DNA of 64,000 nucleotides from contig NZ_AP014635.1 in NCBI RefSeq assembly GCF_001547935.1, positions 2,542,001 to 2,606,000 of the forward strand, given 5' to 3'. Source of the DNA: Vibrio tritonius. Lineage in GTDB: Bacteria; Pseudomonadota; Gammaproteobacteria; Enterobacterales; Vibrionaceae. Both the position numbers and the translations under genes were made by a program. The notes beneath the pieces are model-generated. The model ran no database searches. It was not told the origin of the DNA and worked only from the letters and a program-made list of their open reading frames with translations. Position 1 is the first letter of the stretch. Every line of letters starts with the position of its first letter. Shown here piece by piece: positions 18,869 through 27,928 of the stretch.

Positions 18869-19415
18869 TCACTTGGTGCCATTCAAAACGGTAAAATTGA
18901 CCAAAATCGTCTTCATCGACACCAACCATGGTAAACCCAAGTTTGCGTAAAATAGCAATGCTCGCATCGTGGCCGATGTTCGCAGTGGCGCTCACATGAG
19001 TAAGATTCAGCTGTTGGCACACATGAGGAAAATAAGCTTTTAACGCCTCAGTTGCCAACCCTTTTCCCCAATAGGCTTTATCAAAAATATAAGCTAATTC
19101 GGCTTGCTCACGTATGTCAGTTTCGACATACACATGCCCCATATATTCGCGATTGTAGTTATCTAACACTGCCATCGCATGATATTCAGGATCCCCAATC
19201 ACTCGCTGAAACAATTTACGGGCAGAAGCCACGGTTTTAGGTCCATTCATTTGCGCGCGGTTTTTAACACAGCAATTAAGCATCAGAAATTCAGACTCTA
19301 ATGCTTCTGTGTAAGGAATCAACAACGTCCTACGTGTCACTATGGTCAACGGACAATCCTTGTGAGATACAAACTCAAATAACACACGTTCCTTTCCCTG
19401 ATAGAAAAGAAACAC
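18819..19415 (-). CDS. GNAT family N-acetyltransferase (RimJ/RimL-like)
   Basis: The protein resembles ribosomal-protein-alanine type acetyltransferases: RRTLLIPYTEALESEFL at the start of the fold, MGHVYVETDIREQAELAYIFDKAYWGKGLATEAL spanning the acetyl-CoA pyrophosphate loop, and ILRKLGFTMVG at the end. The substrate is unknown. The start is uncertain: ATG at 19415 is the longest choice, while an internal GTG and a TTG both have AAGG-type sites nearby and would shorten it by 10-25 residues. It converges with, and overlaps, the DUF3301 gene. Confidence 0.8.
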   Translation of the reverse strand: MFLFYQGKERVLFEFVSHKDCPLTIVTRRTLLIPYTEALESEFLMLNCCVKNRAQMNGPKTVASARKLFQRVIGDPEYHAMAVLDNYNREYMGHVYVETDIREQAELAYIFDKAYWGKGLATEALKAYFPHVCQQLNLTHVSATANIGHDASIAILRKLGFTMVGVDEDDFGQFYRFEWHQVTKAEVSGVVVGETYPL

Positions 19416-19479
19416 TTGTGGAAAAATGGATACGTATTTTGTGCCTTCTAACGGAGCAATGAAGGTATCTAGATCAAAT

Positions 19480-19505
19480 TATACCCAAGTAACTTCAAGA
19501 TGCAG
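19480..19505. repeat. Dispersed intergenic repeat, single arm (copy A)
   Basis: The 26-bp stretch TATACCCAAGTAACTTCAAG plus ATGCAG matches one arm of the paired elements at 20981-21035 and 63314-63407. Only one arm is visible here, directly beside the CsrB-type terminator. Confidence 0.6.
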
Positions 19506-19511
19506 AATTAA

Positions 19512-19910
19512 GAAAAGCCCCGATACCAACGTATCGGGGCTTCATTCTTACTCGCAGCAATCCGGCTACTATTCGTGCTCCATGCATCATCCATAATAGT
19601 GGCATCATCCTTTTGCCTCATCCTCGCATCGCCATCCTAGCGGTGTCCGAACTGTCCTTGATGCGATGTACAATCCTACATCGCGCTCATCACTTGTTCC
19701 TTGAGCGGTGTCCATTCCATCATCCTGATGGTTTCCCCCGTCCCTTGGTTGATCCTTCGCAATCCATGCCAGCTTATAAATCCGTATAAACTGCAGTATC
19801 CAAACTGAATCCAAACCATCCATGTTGCGGTATATCCTCATACCGACTCTTCATCCTGAAGACGCCCAATTCCGTGGCGATTTATCCGTGTCAGTTTCCA
19901 TCCGACCCCT
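19512..19910 (-). ncRNA. csrB: CsrB-family CsrA-sequestering sRNA
   Basis: On the minus strand this 400-nt region holds about 25 GGA triplets, many as AGGATG or TGGATG in likely loops (for example CATCAGGATGATGG), the hallmark of RNAs that titrate CsrA. It ends in a strong terminator, AAGCCCCGATAC / GTATCGGGGCTT at 19515-19542, with a U-run. A VarA/GacA-type palindrome lies about 160 bp upstream of the inferred 5' end. Nearby yqcC/truC match the csrB neighbourhood in E. coli. The 5' end (about 19905-19916) is an estimate. Vibrios carry several such RNAs, so csrB versus csrC/csrD is not settled. Confidence 0.88.
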
Positions 19911-20063
19911 TCAATCTACCCCTTTATGGTAGATAAACAATGCACTCTCAGCAGAAAATTCTACACGCCTATCACCCAAACACAACAAAACCAATAAAAA
20001 CAATAACTTAGTCACGTACTAAGATAACAACAATAGAATAAAACGCCTTTATCCTACGTAATA

Positions 20064-20081
20064 TGTAAGAGATATCTCACA
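20064..20081. promoter_or_regulatory. VarA/GacA-type upstream activating site of csrB
   Basis: TGTAAG-N6-CTCACA differs at one base from the GacA/VarA consensus TGTAAG-N6-CTTACA. Its distance upstream of the CsrB-type RNA (about 160 bp) matches that known for GacA-controlled sRNA genes. Confidence 0.75.
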
Positions 20082-20231
20082 AGCAATATCCACTTTTGCT
20101 ACTCAATTGCATATTACTGTTTGTGACACAACACCACTTTGCTCTCAAATTAGTCGAGGTACACAGCCAAACACTGCATCTTTACTGGTTTTCAGTATAA
20201 TAGCCAACGCCGTTTTAGATAAGGAAGCCTC

Positions 20232-20531
20232 ATGCTCACAAAAGACGTATCGGAAGAACTCAAGGCTATTTTTGCCAGTTTAGTCGCTGAAGGGAAAGAG
20301 CCGAGTATTGCCCTAGTCAAATCTCGTCTTAGCACCCCAGTTCCTATGCCTGCGCTCATCACTGCAATGCGCAGTTGGAAGAATCAAGCCAAAGTACCCA
20401 AAATTGAAGTAGCAGAACCACAACAAGAGCAATCGAATGAACAACGAATTGCAACGTTGGAATCTCAAGTAACAGAACTCATCAATCGAGTGATGACGTT
20501 AGAAGCAAAACTAGCAGGAAAAGCGGAATGA
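20232..20531 (+). CDS. Small protein with KfrA-like N-terminus and C-terminal coiled coil
   Basis: The 99-residue protein is conserved-looking but without an assigned function. The N-terminal 55 residues ([25 protein letters not shown]) resemble the KfrA-type DNA-binding N-terminal domain. A short acidic linker and a coiled coil ([23 protein letters not shown]) follow, suggesting a dimer. A perfect TATAAT at 20196-20201 gives a plausible promoter. Its stop overlaps the start of the UPF0178 gene by four bases, so the two are coupled. The DNA-binding suggestion is inference from sequence resemblance. Confidence 0.75.
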   Translation: MLTKDVSEELKAIFASLVAEGKEPSIALVKSRLSTPVPMPALITAMRSWKNQAKVPKIEVAEPQQEQSNEQRIATLESQVTELINRVMTLEAKLAGKAE

Positions 20532-20977
20532 AAATTTGGGTTGATGCCGATGCGTGTCCAAAAGTGATTCGCGAAACACTAGTACGCGCTGCCGAGCGTA
20601 CCAATTTTGAATGCACTTTTGTTGCCAATCATCTCGTGCCAGTACCAAAGCGCGCCAACATCCGCACCCTGCAGGTCATGAGTGGATTTGATGTAGCCGA
20701 TAATGAAATAGTCGTTCGAGTTGAAGCTGGCGATTTAGTGATTACCTCCGATATTCCATTAGCAGCAGATGTGATAGCCAAAGGTGCTCATGCGCTCAGT
20801 CCTCGGGGGGAGCTGTTTACTAAAGAGAACATTGGAGCTCGTCTTAATATTCGCGATTTTATGGATACCATGCGCTCTAGCGGCATTCAAACCGGTGGTC
20901 CAGCGGCACTATCACAAACGGAACGTCGTGAATTCGCAAGCCATTTAGACAGACTTATTGCCCAAGCAATGAAATGA
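20528..20977 (+). CDS. yaiI: YaiI/YqxD family protein (UPF0178)
   Basis: The 149-residue protein matches the UPF0178 family, a PIN-like NYN-type fold of unknown substrate. The signature [22 protein letters not shown] and the acidic site [17 protein letters not shown] are present, together with the C-terminal [15 protein letters not shown]. The conserved aspartates suggest a metal-dependent nuclease, but that is unproven. It is translated with overlap after the small coiled-coil protein. Confidence 0.9.
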   Translation: MKIWVDADACPKVIRETLVRAAERTNFECTFVANHLVPVPKRANIRTLQVMSGFDVADNEIVVRVEAGDLVITSDIPLAADVIAKGAHALSPRGELFTKENIGARLNIRDFMDTMRSSGIQTGGPAALSQTERREFASHLDRLIAQAMK

Positions 20978-20980
20978 GTC

Positions 20981-21035
20981 TATACCCAAATGATCTCAAT
21001 ATGCAGAAACAGCATCTTGAGGTTACTCAGGTATA
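20981..21035. repeat. Dispersed intergenic palindromic repeat (copy B)
   Basis: Two imperfect inverted arms of about 26 bp, beginning TATACCCAAATGATCTCAA and ending TTGAGGTTACTCAGGTATA, are separated by three bases. The arms match copies A and C. The element starts four bases after the yaiI stop, so a transcript would fold it into a long hairpin. Confidence 0.7.
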
Positions 21036-21112
21036 AGCCCTCGATAATAGAGGGCAGACTCTCTCACTTTTGAAGAAGTTCTTCCAAGGGCTTACATTAA
21101 CTTGGTTAGAGA

Positions 21113-21238
21113 TTAGCGCTGAACCGCTTTAAAACGAGGGTTGGTTTTGCAAATCACGTACAAACGTCCACGACGCTTTACGATTTGGCAATCTGGGTGA
21201 CGACTCTTGGCGCTTTTTAGCGAACTTAACACTTTCAT
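21113..21238 (-). CDS. rpmJ: 50S ribosomal protein L36, Zn-independent paralog
   Basis: This 41-residue protein reads [20 protein letters not shown] and ends [11 protein letters not shown]. It is an L36 family member of the type encoded by ykgO. Only two of the four zinc ligands of canonical L36 remain (C17 and C30); the first cysteine and the histidine are replaced. This is the C-minus form made when zinc is scarce. It lies 49 bp downstream of rpmE2 on the same strand, so a Zur-type operator upstream of rpmE2 probably controls both. Confidence 0.92.
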   Translation of the reverse strand: MKVLSSLKSAKSRHPDCQIVKRRGRLYVICKTNPRFKAVQR

Positions 21239-21287
21239 AGTAACTCCGAATAAAATATCAATATTTCAATTAGTTAGATGATTGGCG

Positions 21288-21533
21288 TTATTTAAACATA
21301 CCAAAGCGGTCTTTAAATCGTGCAATACGCCCTTGTTGAGTCGCTACACGTTGTTTACCGGTATAGAACGGGTGAGATTCTGAAGAGACCTCAATCGTTA
21401 CGTATGGGTATGTTTTTCCCTCAAACTCAATCGTTTGTTTTGTTTGAACCGTCGACCCCACCACAAAGTAATGGTCGATACTCGTATCGTGGAAAACCAC
21501 TTTGCGATATTCGGGATGGATACCTTCTTTCAT
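21288..21533 (-). CDS. rpmE2: 50S ribosomal protein L31 type B
   Basis: The 81-residue protein is the zinc-independent L31 variant (YkgM): [31 protein letters not shown] and [14 protein letters not shown] are family signatures, and the CxxC zinc ligands of type A are absent. Under zinc limitation it replaces the zinc-containing L31 and releases zinc from ribosomes. A Zur-like palindrome lies about 25-45 bp upstream of the start. rpmJ follows. Confidence 0.94.
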   Translation of the reverse strand: MKEGIHPEYRKVVFHDTSIDHYFVVGSTVQTKQTIEFEGKTYPYVTIEVSSESHPFYTGKQRVATQQGRIARFKDRFGMFK

Positions 21534-21551
21534 GTGTTCCTCTTTTCTTTA

Positions 21552-21577
21552 AATTGTTATGTTATAACATGCTAATT
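21552..21577 (-). promoter_or_regulatory. Zur-type operator upstream of rpmE2-rpmJ
   Basis: The perfect palindrome ATGTTATAACAT (21559-21570) sits within TTGTTATGTTATAACATGC, close to the gammaproteobacterial Zur consensus. It lies just upstream of two zinc-independent ribosomal protein genes, the expected Zur targets. Confidence 0.75.
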
Positions 21578-21665
21578 AGAAATCATTATCAACTAGGATT
21601 GCAAGCGATTTATCCATAAAACTGTGATATTTTTTGCGCTGGTCCTTTTTACACACTTAGCCAAT

Positions 21666-22361
21666 ATGTACACCATTGAACCTGTTGCTTTCATTGAAAG
21701 CCCTTATCAAGAAAAGTTTGCCGTTCCCCGCCAACCTCGACTGGTACCTTCTGCAACCGGCCGAATCAAATTATTAGGCGAGTTGAATTGTGCTGAAGCC
21801 ATTCGAGGCATCGAGCAATTCAGTCACTTATGGCTGCTATTTTTGTTTGATCAAAACTTAGACGCTGGCTGGAAGCCGACGGTTCGCCCACCTCGTTTAG
21901 GGGGAAATGAACGTATCGGTGTTTTTGCCTCACGTGCGACATTTAGGCCCAATGGCATAGGTATGTCTGCGGTTGAACTAAAAGGCGTAGTGAAAGAGAA
22001 TGATCAGTACTATTTAGAAGTTGGTAGTGTGGACTTGGTCAATAACACTCCAATAATTGATATAAAACCCTACGTTCCCTACTCCGATGCGATTCCCGAT
22101 GCGAATGGGGGCTATGCCTCTGAGGAACCTGAAACCTGTCAGGTTAAATTCAGTGATTCTGCACTCAAAACTTTGGCATCCCGTCTTAACGGCGCGACAG
22201 AGCAAACCGTGATTGAGCAAGTCCTAGCCCAAGACCCTCGTCCCGCGTATAAGAAAAACAAACCAGACAGCAAAGAATATGCAGTAAATTTGTACGATTT
22301 GAACGTCAAATTCATGGTTGAGAACAAGTTAGTGACAGTTACTGCGATAGACCTCTTTTGA
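21666..22361 (+). CDS. trmO: tRNA (t6A37) methyltransferase TrmO
   Basis: TrmO (TsaA/YaeB) methylates N6 of threonylcarbamoyl-adenosine 37 in tRNA-Thr. The SPOUT-independent beta-barrel signature is clear: IGVFASRATFRPNGIGMSAVEL and VDLVNNTPIIDIKPYVPY. I start it at the ATG at 21666 (MYTIEPVAFIESPY), which matches the family start; the frame extends to 21624 but adds a hydrophobic leader with no family support. The 231-residue length fits. proS follows on the same strand, as in E. coli. Confidence 0.92.
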   Translation: MYTIEPVAFIESPYQEKFAVPRQPRLVPSATGRIKLLGELNCAEAIRGIEQFSHLWLLFLFDQNLDAGWKPTVRPPRLGGNERIGVFASRATFRPNGIGMSAVELKGVVKENDQYYLEVGSVDLVNNTPIIDIKPYVPYSDAIPDANGGYASEEPETCQVKFSDSALKTLASRLNGATEQTVIEQVLAQDPRPAYKKNKPDSKEYAVNLYDLNVKFMVENKLVTVTAIDLF

Positions 22362-22459
22362 CAAAGGCATTTGACTGATATTATTAGCGGCTAACAATGA
22401 ATGGCTCGTCGCACTGAACACGGCGAATCCCCTTAAACTTTGATGAACGGATACCATAA

Positions 22460-24175
22460 ATGCGTACCAGTAAATATCTTCTTTCTACTCTGAAGGAGAC
22501 TCCAAACGACGCAGAAATCGTGAGCCACAAACTCATGTTGCGTGCAGGTATGATCCGTAAGTTAGCTTCAGGCCTATACACCTGGCTACCTACTGGTCTG
22601 CGCGTACTGCGTAAAGTCGAAACTATTGTTCGTGAAGAAATCGACAATGCAGGGGCAATTGAAACCTTAATGCCCGTTGTGCAGCCGTTTGAACTATGGG
22701 AAGAGACTGGACGTTCAGAAAAAATGGGGCCAGAGCTACTACGCTTTACTGACCGTCATACACGTCCGTTCGTATTGAGCCCAACCGCAGAAGAAGTGAT
22801 TACTCACCTTGTGCGTAACGAAGTAAGCTCTTACAAACAACTTCCAATCAACTTGTACCAAATCCAAACTAAATTCCGTGATGAACGCCGCCCACGTTTC
22901 GGTGTAATGCGTGCTCGCGAATTTTGCATGATGGATGCATACAGCTTCGATTTGGATAAAGAAGGCCTACAAAAATCTTACGACGCAATGCACGCAGCGT
23001 ACTGCAATGCATTTAACCGTATGGGGCTTGATTACCGTCCAGTACTTGCAGACAGTGGCGCAATCGGTGGTAACGGTTCACAAGAATTCCATGTGCTAGC
23101 AGAAAGTGGCGAAGACGTCATTGCTTTCTCTACTGAATCTGACTACGCAGCAAACTTGGAAAAGGCAGAAGCCGTTGCACCAACAACTGAACGTGCAGCG
23201 CCAACGCAAGAAATGACGCTAGTTGAAACACCAAACGCGAAAACTATCGCTGAATTGGTTGAGCAACACGGTCTACCAATCGAAAAAACAGTTAAGACTC
23301 TGTTTGTTAAAGCATCTGATGCGATTGACGCGCCAATTGTAGCGCTATTGATTCGTGGCGACCACGAACTAAACGAAGTGAAAGCAGAGCACTTAGACGA
23401 AGTCGCTGCGCCATTAGAAATGGCTGAAGAAGCAGAAATCCGCGCTCTTATCGGTGCAGGTCCTGGTTCACTCGGTCCAGTTGGTTTGACTCTCCCTGTA
23501 ATTGTTGACCGTTCTGTCGCTGTAATGAGTGATTTTGGTGCTGGTGCAAACATCGACGGTAAACACTACTTCGGTATCAACTGGGGTCGTGACGTTGAAC
23601 TCGGTAAAGTTGCTGACCTTCGTAACGTAGTTGAAGGTGACCCAAGCCCATGCGGTAAAGGTACATTGATGCTTAAACGTGGTATCGAAGTAGGTCACAT
23701 TTTCCAATTAGGTACGACCTACTCTGAGAAAATGAACTGTGGCGTATTGGGTGCTGACGGTAAAAATACCATTCTAGAAATGGGTTGTTACGGTATCGGT
23801 GTTTCACGCGTGGTTGCTTCAGCTATCGAACAAAACAACGATAAATATGGCATTATTTGGCCAGATGCGATTGCGCCTTTCCAAGTCGCTATCGTTCCAA
23901 TGAACATGCACAAATCTGAACGCGTTAAAGAAGCTGCAGAAAAGCTGTATCAAGAGCTTAAAGACCTTGGTGTAGACGTGCTGTTTGATGACCGTAAAGA
24001 GCGTCCAGGGGTCATGTTCTCAGATATGGAACTGATTGGTGTTCCTCATACTATCATCATCGGCGATCGCAGCATGGATGAAGGTAACTTTGAGTACAAA
24101 CATCGTCGCACTGGTGAGAAAAAAGCCGTCGCGATGGACTCAATCATCGAACACATTAAAGCGCAATTGGCTTAA
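22460..24175 (+). CDS. proS: Prolyl-tRNA synthetase
   Basis: ProS charges tRNA-Pro. The 571-residue protein is the bacterial type: class II motif 1 region after [15 protein letters not shown], motif 2 ([27 protein letters not shown]), an inserted YbaK-like editing domain (about 230-390) that clears mischarged alanine, and motif 3 ([11 protein letters not shown]). The C-terminal anticodon-binding domain begins near [11 protein letters not shown] terminator follows at 24195. Confidence 0.97.
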   Translation: MRTSKYLLSTLKETPNDAEIVSHKLMLRAGMIRKLASGLYTWLPTGLRVLRKVETIVREEIDNAGAIETLMPVVQPFELWEETGRSEKMGPELLRFTDRHTRPFVLSPTAEEVITHLVRNEVSSYKQLPINLYQIQTKFRDERRPRFGVMRAREFCMMDAYSFDLDKEGLQKSYDAMHAAYCNAFNRMGLDYRPVLADSGAIGGNGSQEFHVLAESGEDVIAFSTESDYAANLEKAEAVAPTTERAAPTQEMTLVETPNAKTIAELVEQHGLPIEKTVKTLFVKASDAIDAPIVALLIRGDHELNEVKAEHLDEVAAPLEMAEEAEIRALIGAGPGSLGPVGLTLPVIVDRSVAVMSDFGAGANIDGKHYFGINWGRDVELGKVADLRNVVEGDPSPCGKGTLMLKRGIEVGHIFQLGTTYSEKMNCGVLGADGKNTILEMGCYGIGVSRVVASAIEQNNDKYGIIWPDAIAPFQVAIVPMNMHKSERVKEAAEKLYQELKDLGVDVLFDDRKERPGVMFSDMELIGVPHTIIIGDRSMDEGNFEYKHRRTGEKKAVAMDSIIEHIKAQLA

Positions 24176-24194
24176 TCGCTTCATTCGCTTTTCC

Positions 24195-24222
24195 AAAAGG
24201 TCGGGTCATCCCGGCCTTTTTT
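24195..24222 (+). terminator. Terminator of proS
   Basis: The stem AAAAGG-T-CGGG / CCCG-G-CCTTTT with a four-base loop runs into a T tract 20 bp past the proS stop. Confidence 0.8.
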
Positions 24223-24328
24223 GTTACATCTTGCAATCATTTCCTCTCCCTAGATTAATCTTCAGTTCATCTTCATCCACTTAGACTGGTCAATAAATAC
24301 TCTAATCACGTGGAAAGGTAGTAACAAT

Positions 24329-24982
24329 ATGGATTTAAAACAGCTATTAAACCAAGCGTTAAACTCAGACCTCGTACAGCAAGGTCGACAAAAGGTCAGC
24401 CAAATCAGTCAAAATACCGATAGTAATCAATTAAAAACACTCGGCTTAGGTGCTGCTGGGGGCGGTCTAATTGGCCTGTTAATGGGCTCAAAAAAAAGCA
24501 AAAAATGGGGTGGCACTGTACTTAAAGTCGGTGGCGTAACAGCATTAGGTGCATTGGCTTATAAACTCTATAACGACCATCAGAAAAAGCAGACACAACC
24601 AGCACCAGCAATCGAGTTCGACGAAACCAACCCTCGTCATGAACTGTTAATCCTTAAAGCAATCATTGCAGCAGCGAAAGCGGATGGTCATGTTGATCAA
24701 ACTGAAATGGCGCAAATTGAAGAAGCGATGCAAGCTCTCGGTGCGGACAGTTCCGTTCAGACATTAGTTGAACAAGAACTGGCAAAACCTAGCGACCCAA
24801 GTGAAATTGCCTCTCTAGCACAGTCGCCGGCTCAGGCAGCAGAAATTTATCTCGCTTCGCTCGTCGTCATTGATGAGCAAAACTTTATGGAAAAAGCCTA
24901 CTTAGAAGAATTAGCCAAACAGTTGAAGCTAGACCCTGAATTAGTTGCATCACTGAAAGAACAGGTTAAGAACAATAATTAG
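24329..24982 (+). CDS. DUF533 inner-membrane protein, YebE-like
   Basis: The 217-residue protein belongs to the YebE/DUF533 group. An N-terminal amphipathic part is followed by a glycine-rich membrane segment (LGLGAAGGGLIGLLMG), a second hydrophobic stretch, and a C-terminal TerB-like helical domain (ILKAIIAAAKADGHVDQTEMAQIEEAM) with an acidic metal-binding loop. The E. coli relative responds to envelope stress, but the role is unknown. GGTAG lies upstream of the start. It stands alone between terminators. Confidence 0.85.
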   Translation: MDLKQLLNQALNSDLVQQGRQKVSQISQNTDSNQLKTLGLGAAGGGLIGLLMGSKKSKKWGGTVLKVGGVTALGALAYKLYNDHQKKQTQPAPAIEFDETNPRHELLILKAIIAAAKADGHVDQTEMAQIEEAMQALGADSSVQTLVEQELAKPSDPSEIASLAQSPAQAAEIYLASLVVIDEQNFMEKAYLEELAKQLKLDPELVASLKEQVKNNN

Positions 24983-25083
24983 CCAATCGATATTGAGATT
25001 TGCTACAACTCAAAAAAGGCCGTCTTGCCTTCAGTCTGAGCTTGTGTATAGTTGAGAGCAGTTATCATTTATAGGATAAAACC

Positions 25084-25290
25084 ATGCAAGTTTATGACTG
25101 TTGCGATTTAGTTCGGTCTCTTTACGCTCAAATTGGTAGTGGTGATCAAGCCTATGTGCCCAAAGCTATAGACTGCACTCTGCGAGCTCTTAACGAGATT
25201 GCAGCCAACACTGAACTGGATAAAGAGACAAGAGAGAAAGCGGCCTTTGCTGCAGCCAACTTGTTGATTTCTGACTTTGAGGATGAGTAA
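25084..25290 (+). CDS. yaeP: YaeP family protein (UPF0253)
   Basis: The 68-residue helical protein matches the UPF0253/YaeP family of unknown function, with the signature [18 protein letters not shown] and [14 protein letters not shown] at its end. GGAT precedes the ATG by seven bases. The stop overlaps the next start by one base (TAATG), so the two small genes are translated together. Confidence 0.88.
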   Translation: MQVYDCCDLVRSLYAQIGSGDQAYVPKAIDCTLRALNEIAANTELDKETREKAAFAAANLLISDFEDE

Positions 25291-25481
25291 TGAATCTCGC
25301 TAATTTTGAATCGATGGATCCCATTTTGCTTTTCAGCCTAATCAACACCAAACTGCGTGATGATTTCGCGGGTGACCTAGACAAACTCGCTCGTTATTAC
25401 GACATTGATCGTAGCAAGCTTGAAACCAAACTGGCTGCTGCCGGCTTTGATTTTATGCCAGAGACGGGCCAGTTCCGCTAA
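25290..25481 (+). CDS. DUF4250 family small protein
   Basis: The 63-residue protein resembles the DUF4250 family (NFESMDPILLFSLINTKLRDDF, LARYYDID), function unknown. It is predicted helical with a helix-turn-helix feel in the second half, but no partner is known. It is coupled to yaeP by a one-base overlap and is followed by a terminator. Confidence 0.8.
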   Translation: MNLANFESMDPILLFSLINTKLRDDFAGDLDKLARYYDIDRSKLETKLAAAGFDFMPETGQFR

Positions 25482-25492
25482 ACAAAAACAGT

Positions 25493-25515
25493 AAAAGCGC
25501 CAACTGGCGCTTTTT
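25493..25515 (+). terminator. Terminator after yaeP-DUF4250
   Basis: The perfect stem AAAAGCGCC / GGCGCTTTT with a short loop and T-run lies 12 bp past the stop. It could also serve the convergent oxidoreductase gene. Confidence 0.83.
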
Positions 25516-25547
25516 GCTTAACAGGTGCTTGCAACGACAAAATATGT

Positions 25548-27404
25548 CTAGTTAAGATGAACATCATAATCCGTTGCGTAACGGCGTAACTTACATTGAT
25601 TACCTTCATGGCAGCCACAACTCAAGCAACGTTTCGCCTCATTATGAACTTGCTCTGCGGTAAATCCCGTTTCCACCTCATCAAATGTCGTGAGTCGTTG
25701 ATCCATTTCGATCTCTGGCATCTGTGCTCGGAAAATTCCCTGCATCGCCAACTGGTAGTTGATCTCTTTGATCGGCGCGCTACTGCCACGAGCCATATTT
25801 TTTAAGCTCTGTTTTAGCCGCTCTACGTGATCTTTACGTACCAAATTTTCAGTCCGTGGTACATTTTTTGAACGGAAAGAGCGAGTATAAAGCGGCTCCA
25901 TATCGCCACCAAGATACTCATCAATTCCCTGAGCAGCCGCACGAGCATCCGCAATCGCCTCAATCGCTGTGGCTGGGCCACGACGAAAATCACCAATCGC
26001 GAATATATTTTCTACCCCAGAGAACATACTCTTTTCATCGACATTGATCGTATTACGCCGACTCATGTTGAGATGAATGCTCTCCCCTTCGAGAAAACGG
26101 GTATCGGTCTGCTGTGATACCGCAGCAATAACCGTATCAAATGCGACAATTTCCGTTTCGCCCGTCGGTTTAGGTGAACGTCGGCCACTGGCATCAGGTG
26201 CACCTAATTCCATTTTTTCTAGGACAACATGTTTTACACGTCCCTGATCATCAGCCACGTTTTCAATCGGATTGGTCAGAAAACGGAACTCAATACCCTC
26301 ATGTTCCGCTTCATCGACTTCGTATGGTTCGGCAGGCATTGCATCGCGAGTACGGCGATAAATCAAGGTCACTTCGGCACCACGACGTAGTGCTGAGCGA
26401 GCGCAGTCAATCGCTGTATTACCGCCCCCGATCACCGCGACTTTCTTACCGATATCTAACTTGCGTTCTAATACATTGTCTTTTAGAAAATCCACACCAA
26501 GGAAACAGCCATCTAAATCGCTGCCTTTGTAATCCATAGCACTGGCTTGAGAAGCACCAACCGCTAAACAAACCGCATCATAATCGTGGCTTAGTGAAGA
26601 CAAGGTAAAATCGTCACCGAGCACATGATGGGTATGCAGTGTCACACCATGCTGGCAGAGCAAATCGATTTCTTGATCCAAAATGGCTTTTGGCAAACGA
26701 AATTCCGGAATACCGTAGCGCAGCCACCCACCCGCTTGCGGCATAGCTTCAAAGATATCCACATCATAGCCTTCGCGACCGAGAAAATAACCGCAACTTA
26801 ACCCGCCAGGGCCAGCACCGACAATCGCTACTTTTTTGCCTTTCTCAGCTTTACGCTCAGGCTGGAACGAGCGATATGCAGCGATATCATAATCGGCGGC
26901 ATAACGCTTTAGCTGGCGAATAGCCAGCGGCTCATCCACATTATTGCGCAAACATTTATGCTCACAAAAAGCTGGGCAAACACGACCAATAGAGAGCGGC
27001 ATCGGTAAGGTATTTTTAATCACCTTCACCGCCTGCTGAAACTCATTTTTTGCAATAAGAGAGAGATAGAGCTGCACATCAACCTTGGCCGGACAAGCAA
27101 CCTGACACGGTGGCAAACTGCAGGTGATGTTAGGGTTTTCTAACAGCGTTTCGAGAATGTGTTTACGACGTTGTTCAATTTTGCTGCTGTTGGTTGTGAT
27201 TACCATGCCTTCACGCGGCTGGCAATCACTGGCACTCGTTAAACCAACACCATCAATGTCGACATCACACAAACCGCAATACCCACTCACACCATCTGAC
27301 CCACACAGGCACGGAATAATCACACCACACTGCTGGGCGGCACTGAGTAAACTTTGATTAGCTTCAACTTGGAACGGTTTTCCATTAAGGGTAATTAAGA
27401 CCAT
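25548..27404 (-). CDS. AegA/GltD-like FAD oxidoreductase with N-terminal 2Fe-2S domain
   Basis: The 618-residue protein is a fusion. An N-terminal ferredoxin-like domain has cysteines in CLCGSDGVSGYCGLC and DCQPREG (residues about 30-65). Next comes the 4Fe-4S module of glutamate-synthase small subunits (CSLPPCQVACPAKVDV, CPAFCEHKC), then tandem FAD and NAD(P) Rossmann sites (VGAGPGGLSCGYFLG, VIGGGNTAIDCARSALRRG). The C-terminal cluster-like CLSCGCHEGNQCKLRRY is also present. It probably passes electrons between NAD(P)H and an iron-sulfur partner, and no glutamate synthase large subunit is nearby. E. coli AegA and YgfT are the closest layouts I recall. It is a lone gene. Confidence 0.83.
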   Translation of the reverse strand: MVLITLNGKPFQVEANQSLLSAAQQCGVIIPCLCGSDGVSGYCGLCDVDIDGVGLTSASDCQPREGMVITTNSSKIEQRRKHILETLLENPNITCSLPPCQVACPAKVDVQLYLSLIAKNEFQQAVKVIKNTLPMPLSIGRVCPAFCEHKCLRNNVDEPLAIRQLKRYAADYDIAAYRSFQPERKAEKGKKVAIVGAGPGGLSCGYFLGREGYDVDIFEAMPQAGGWLRYGIPEFRLPKAILDQEIDLLCQHGVTLHTHHVLGDDFTLSSLSHDYDAVCLAVGASQASAMDYKGSDLDGCFLGVDFLKDNVLERKLDIGKKVAVIGGGNTAIDCARSALRRGAEVTLIYRRTRDAMPAEPYEVDEAEHEGIEFRFLTNPIENVADDQGRVKHVVLEKMELGAPDASGRRSPKPTGETEIVAFDTVIAAVSQQTDTRFLEGESIHLNMSRRNTINVDEKSMFSGVENIFAIGDFRRGPATAIEAIADARAAAQGIDEYLGGDMEPLYTRSFRSKNVPRTENLVRKDHVERLKQSLKNMARGSSAPIKEINYQLAMQGIFRAQMPEIEMDQRLTTFDEVETGFTAEQVHNEAKRCLSCGCHEGNQCKLRRYATDYDVHLN

Positions 27405-27854
27405 AGCAATCCTCTAAATAGACTGACATAGGGAAATACACCCGCAGTCCGTTCCTATTTGGGGACTGATATTATTATCGCTCGAGCAAGAATCCTCTTT
27501 GTAGAAGTTTGGGGTTATCCCACTTTTTGCGTTATTTTTCTCGGTATTTCCCATCAATTACTGCACAGTGAGAAACCTGACTTGATTTTCTATGCAGCTT
27601 GACACACAAATTTACAATCGAGTCATTCTTGCACAGCAATGACGGATTACTTTGACCTTGCTCAAAAAACTCTATCTCAATCAATGAGTTCGGCAACAAC
27701 CATTAAGTAAATAACTGATTTAAAAGAATTAATTATTTTGATTCTATATATGCGATATTCCTCTAACGTTATTGCTTAAAATTCATATCATTTTCTAATG
27801 TGCTTCGATGTAGTGCTTAGATTGCTCATCTACAGCCCTCGATCAGCAACCAAA
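27405..27854. other. Intergenic region upstream of the oxidoreductase gene
   Basis: These 450 bp are AT-rich. I see no gene, repeat family or structured RNA that I can support, and no promoter that stands out for the minus-strand oxidoreductase. Confidence 0.4.
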
Positions 27855-27883
27855 TAAAAAGGCCCTGCCGAAGCAGAGCCTTT
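27855..27883 (-). terminator. Terminator of purL
   Basis: The stem AAAGGCCCTGC / GCAGAGCCTTT (one mismatch) with a CGAA loop is followed by U residues on the minus strand, 45 bp past the purL stop. Confidence 0.82.
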
Positions 27884-27928
27884 AATATCAATCAATTACT
27901 TGAACTGACGAGTTGACCAACTAGGTGA

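Noticed and set aside
19605..19841. A 78-residue open frame on the minus strand
   Set aside because: It lies entirely inside the GGA-rich CsrB-type RNA, has no ribosome site and does not look like protein.
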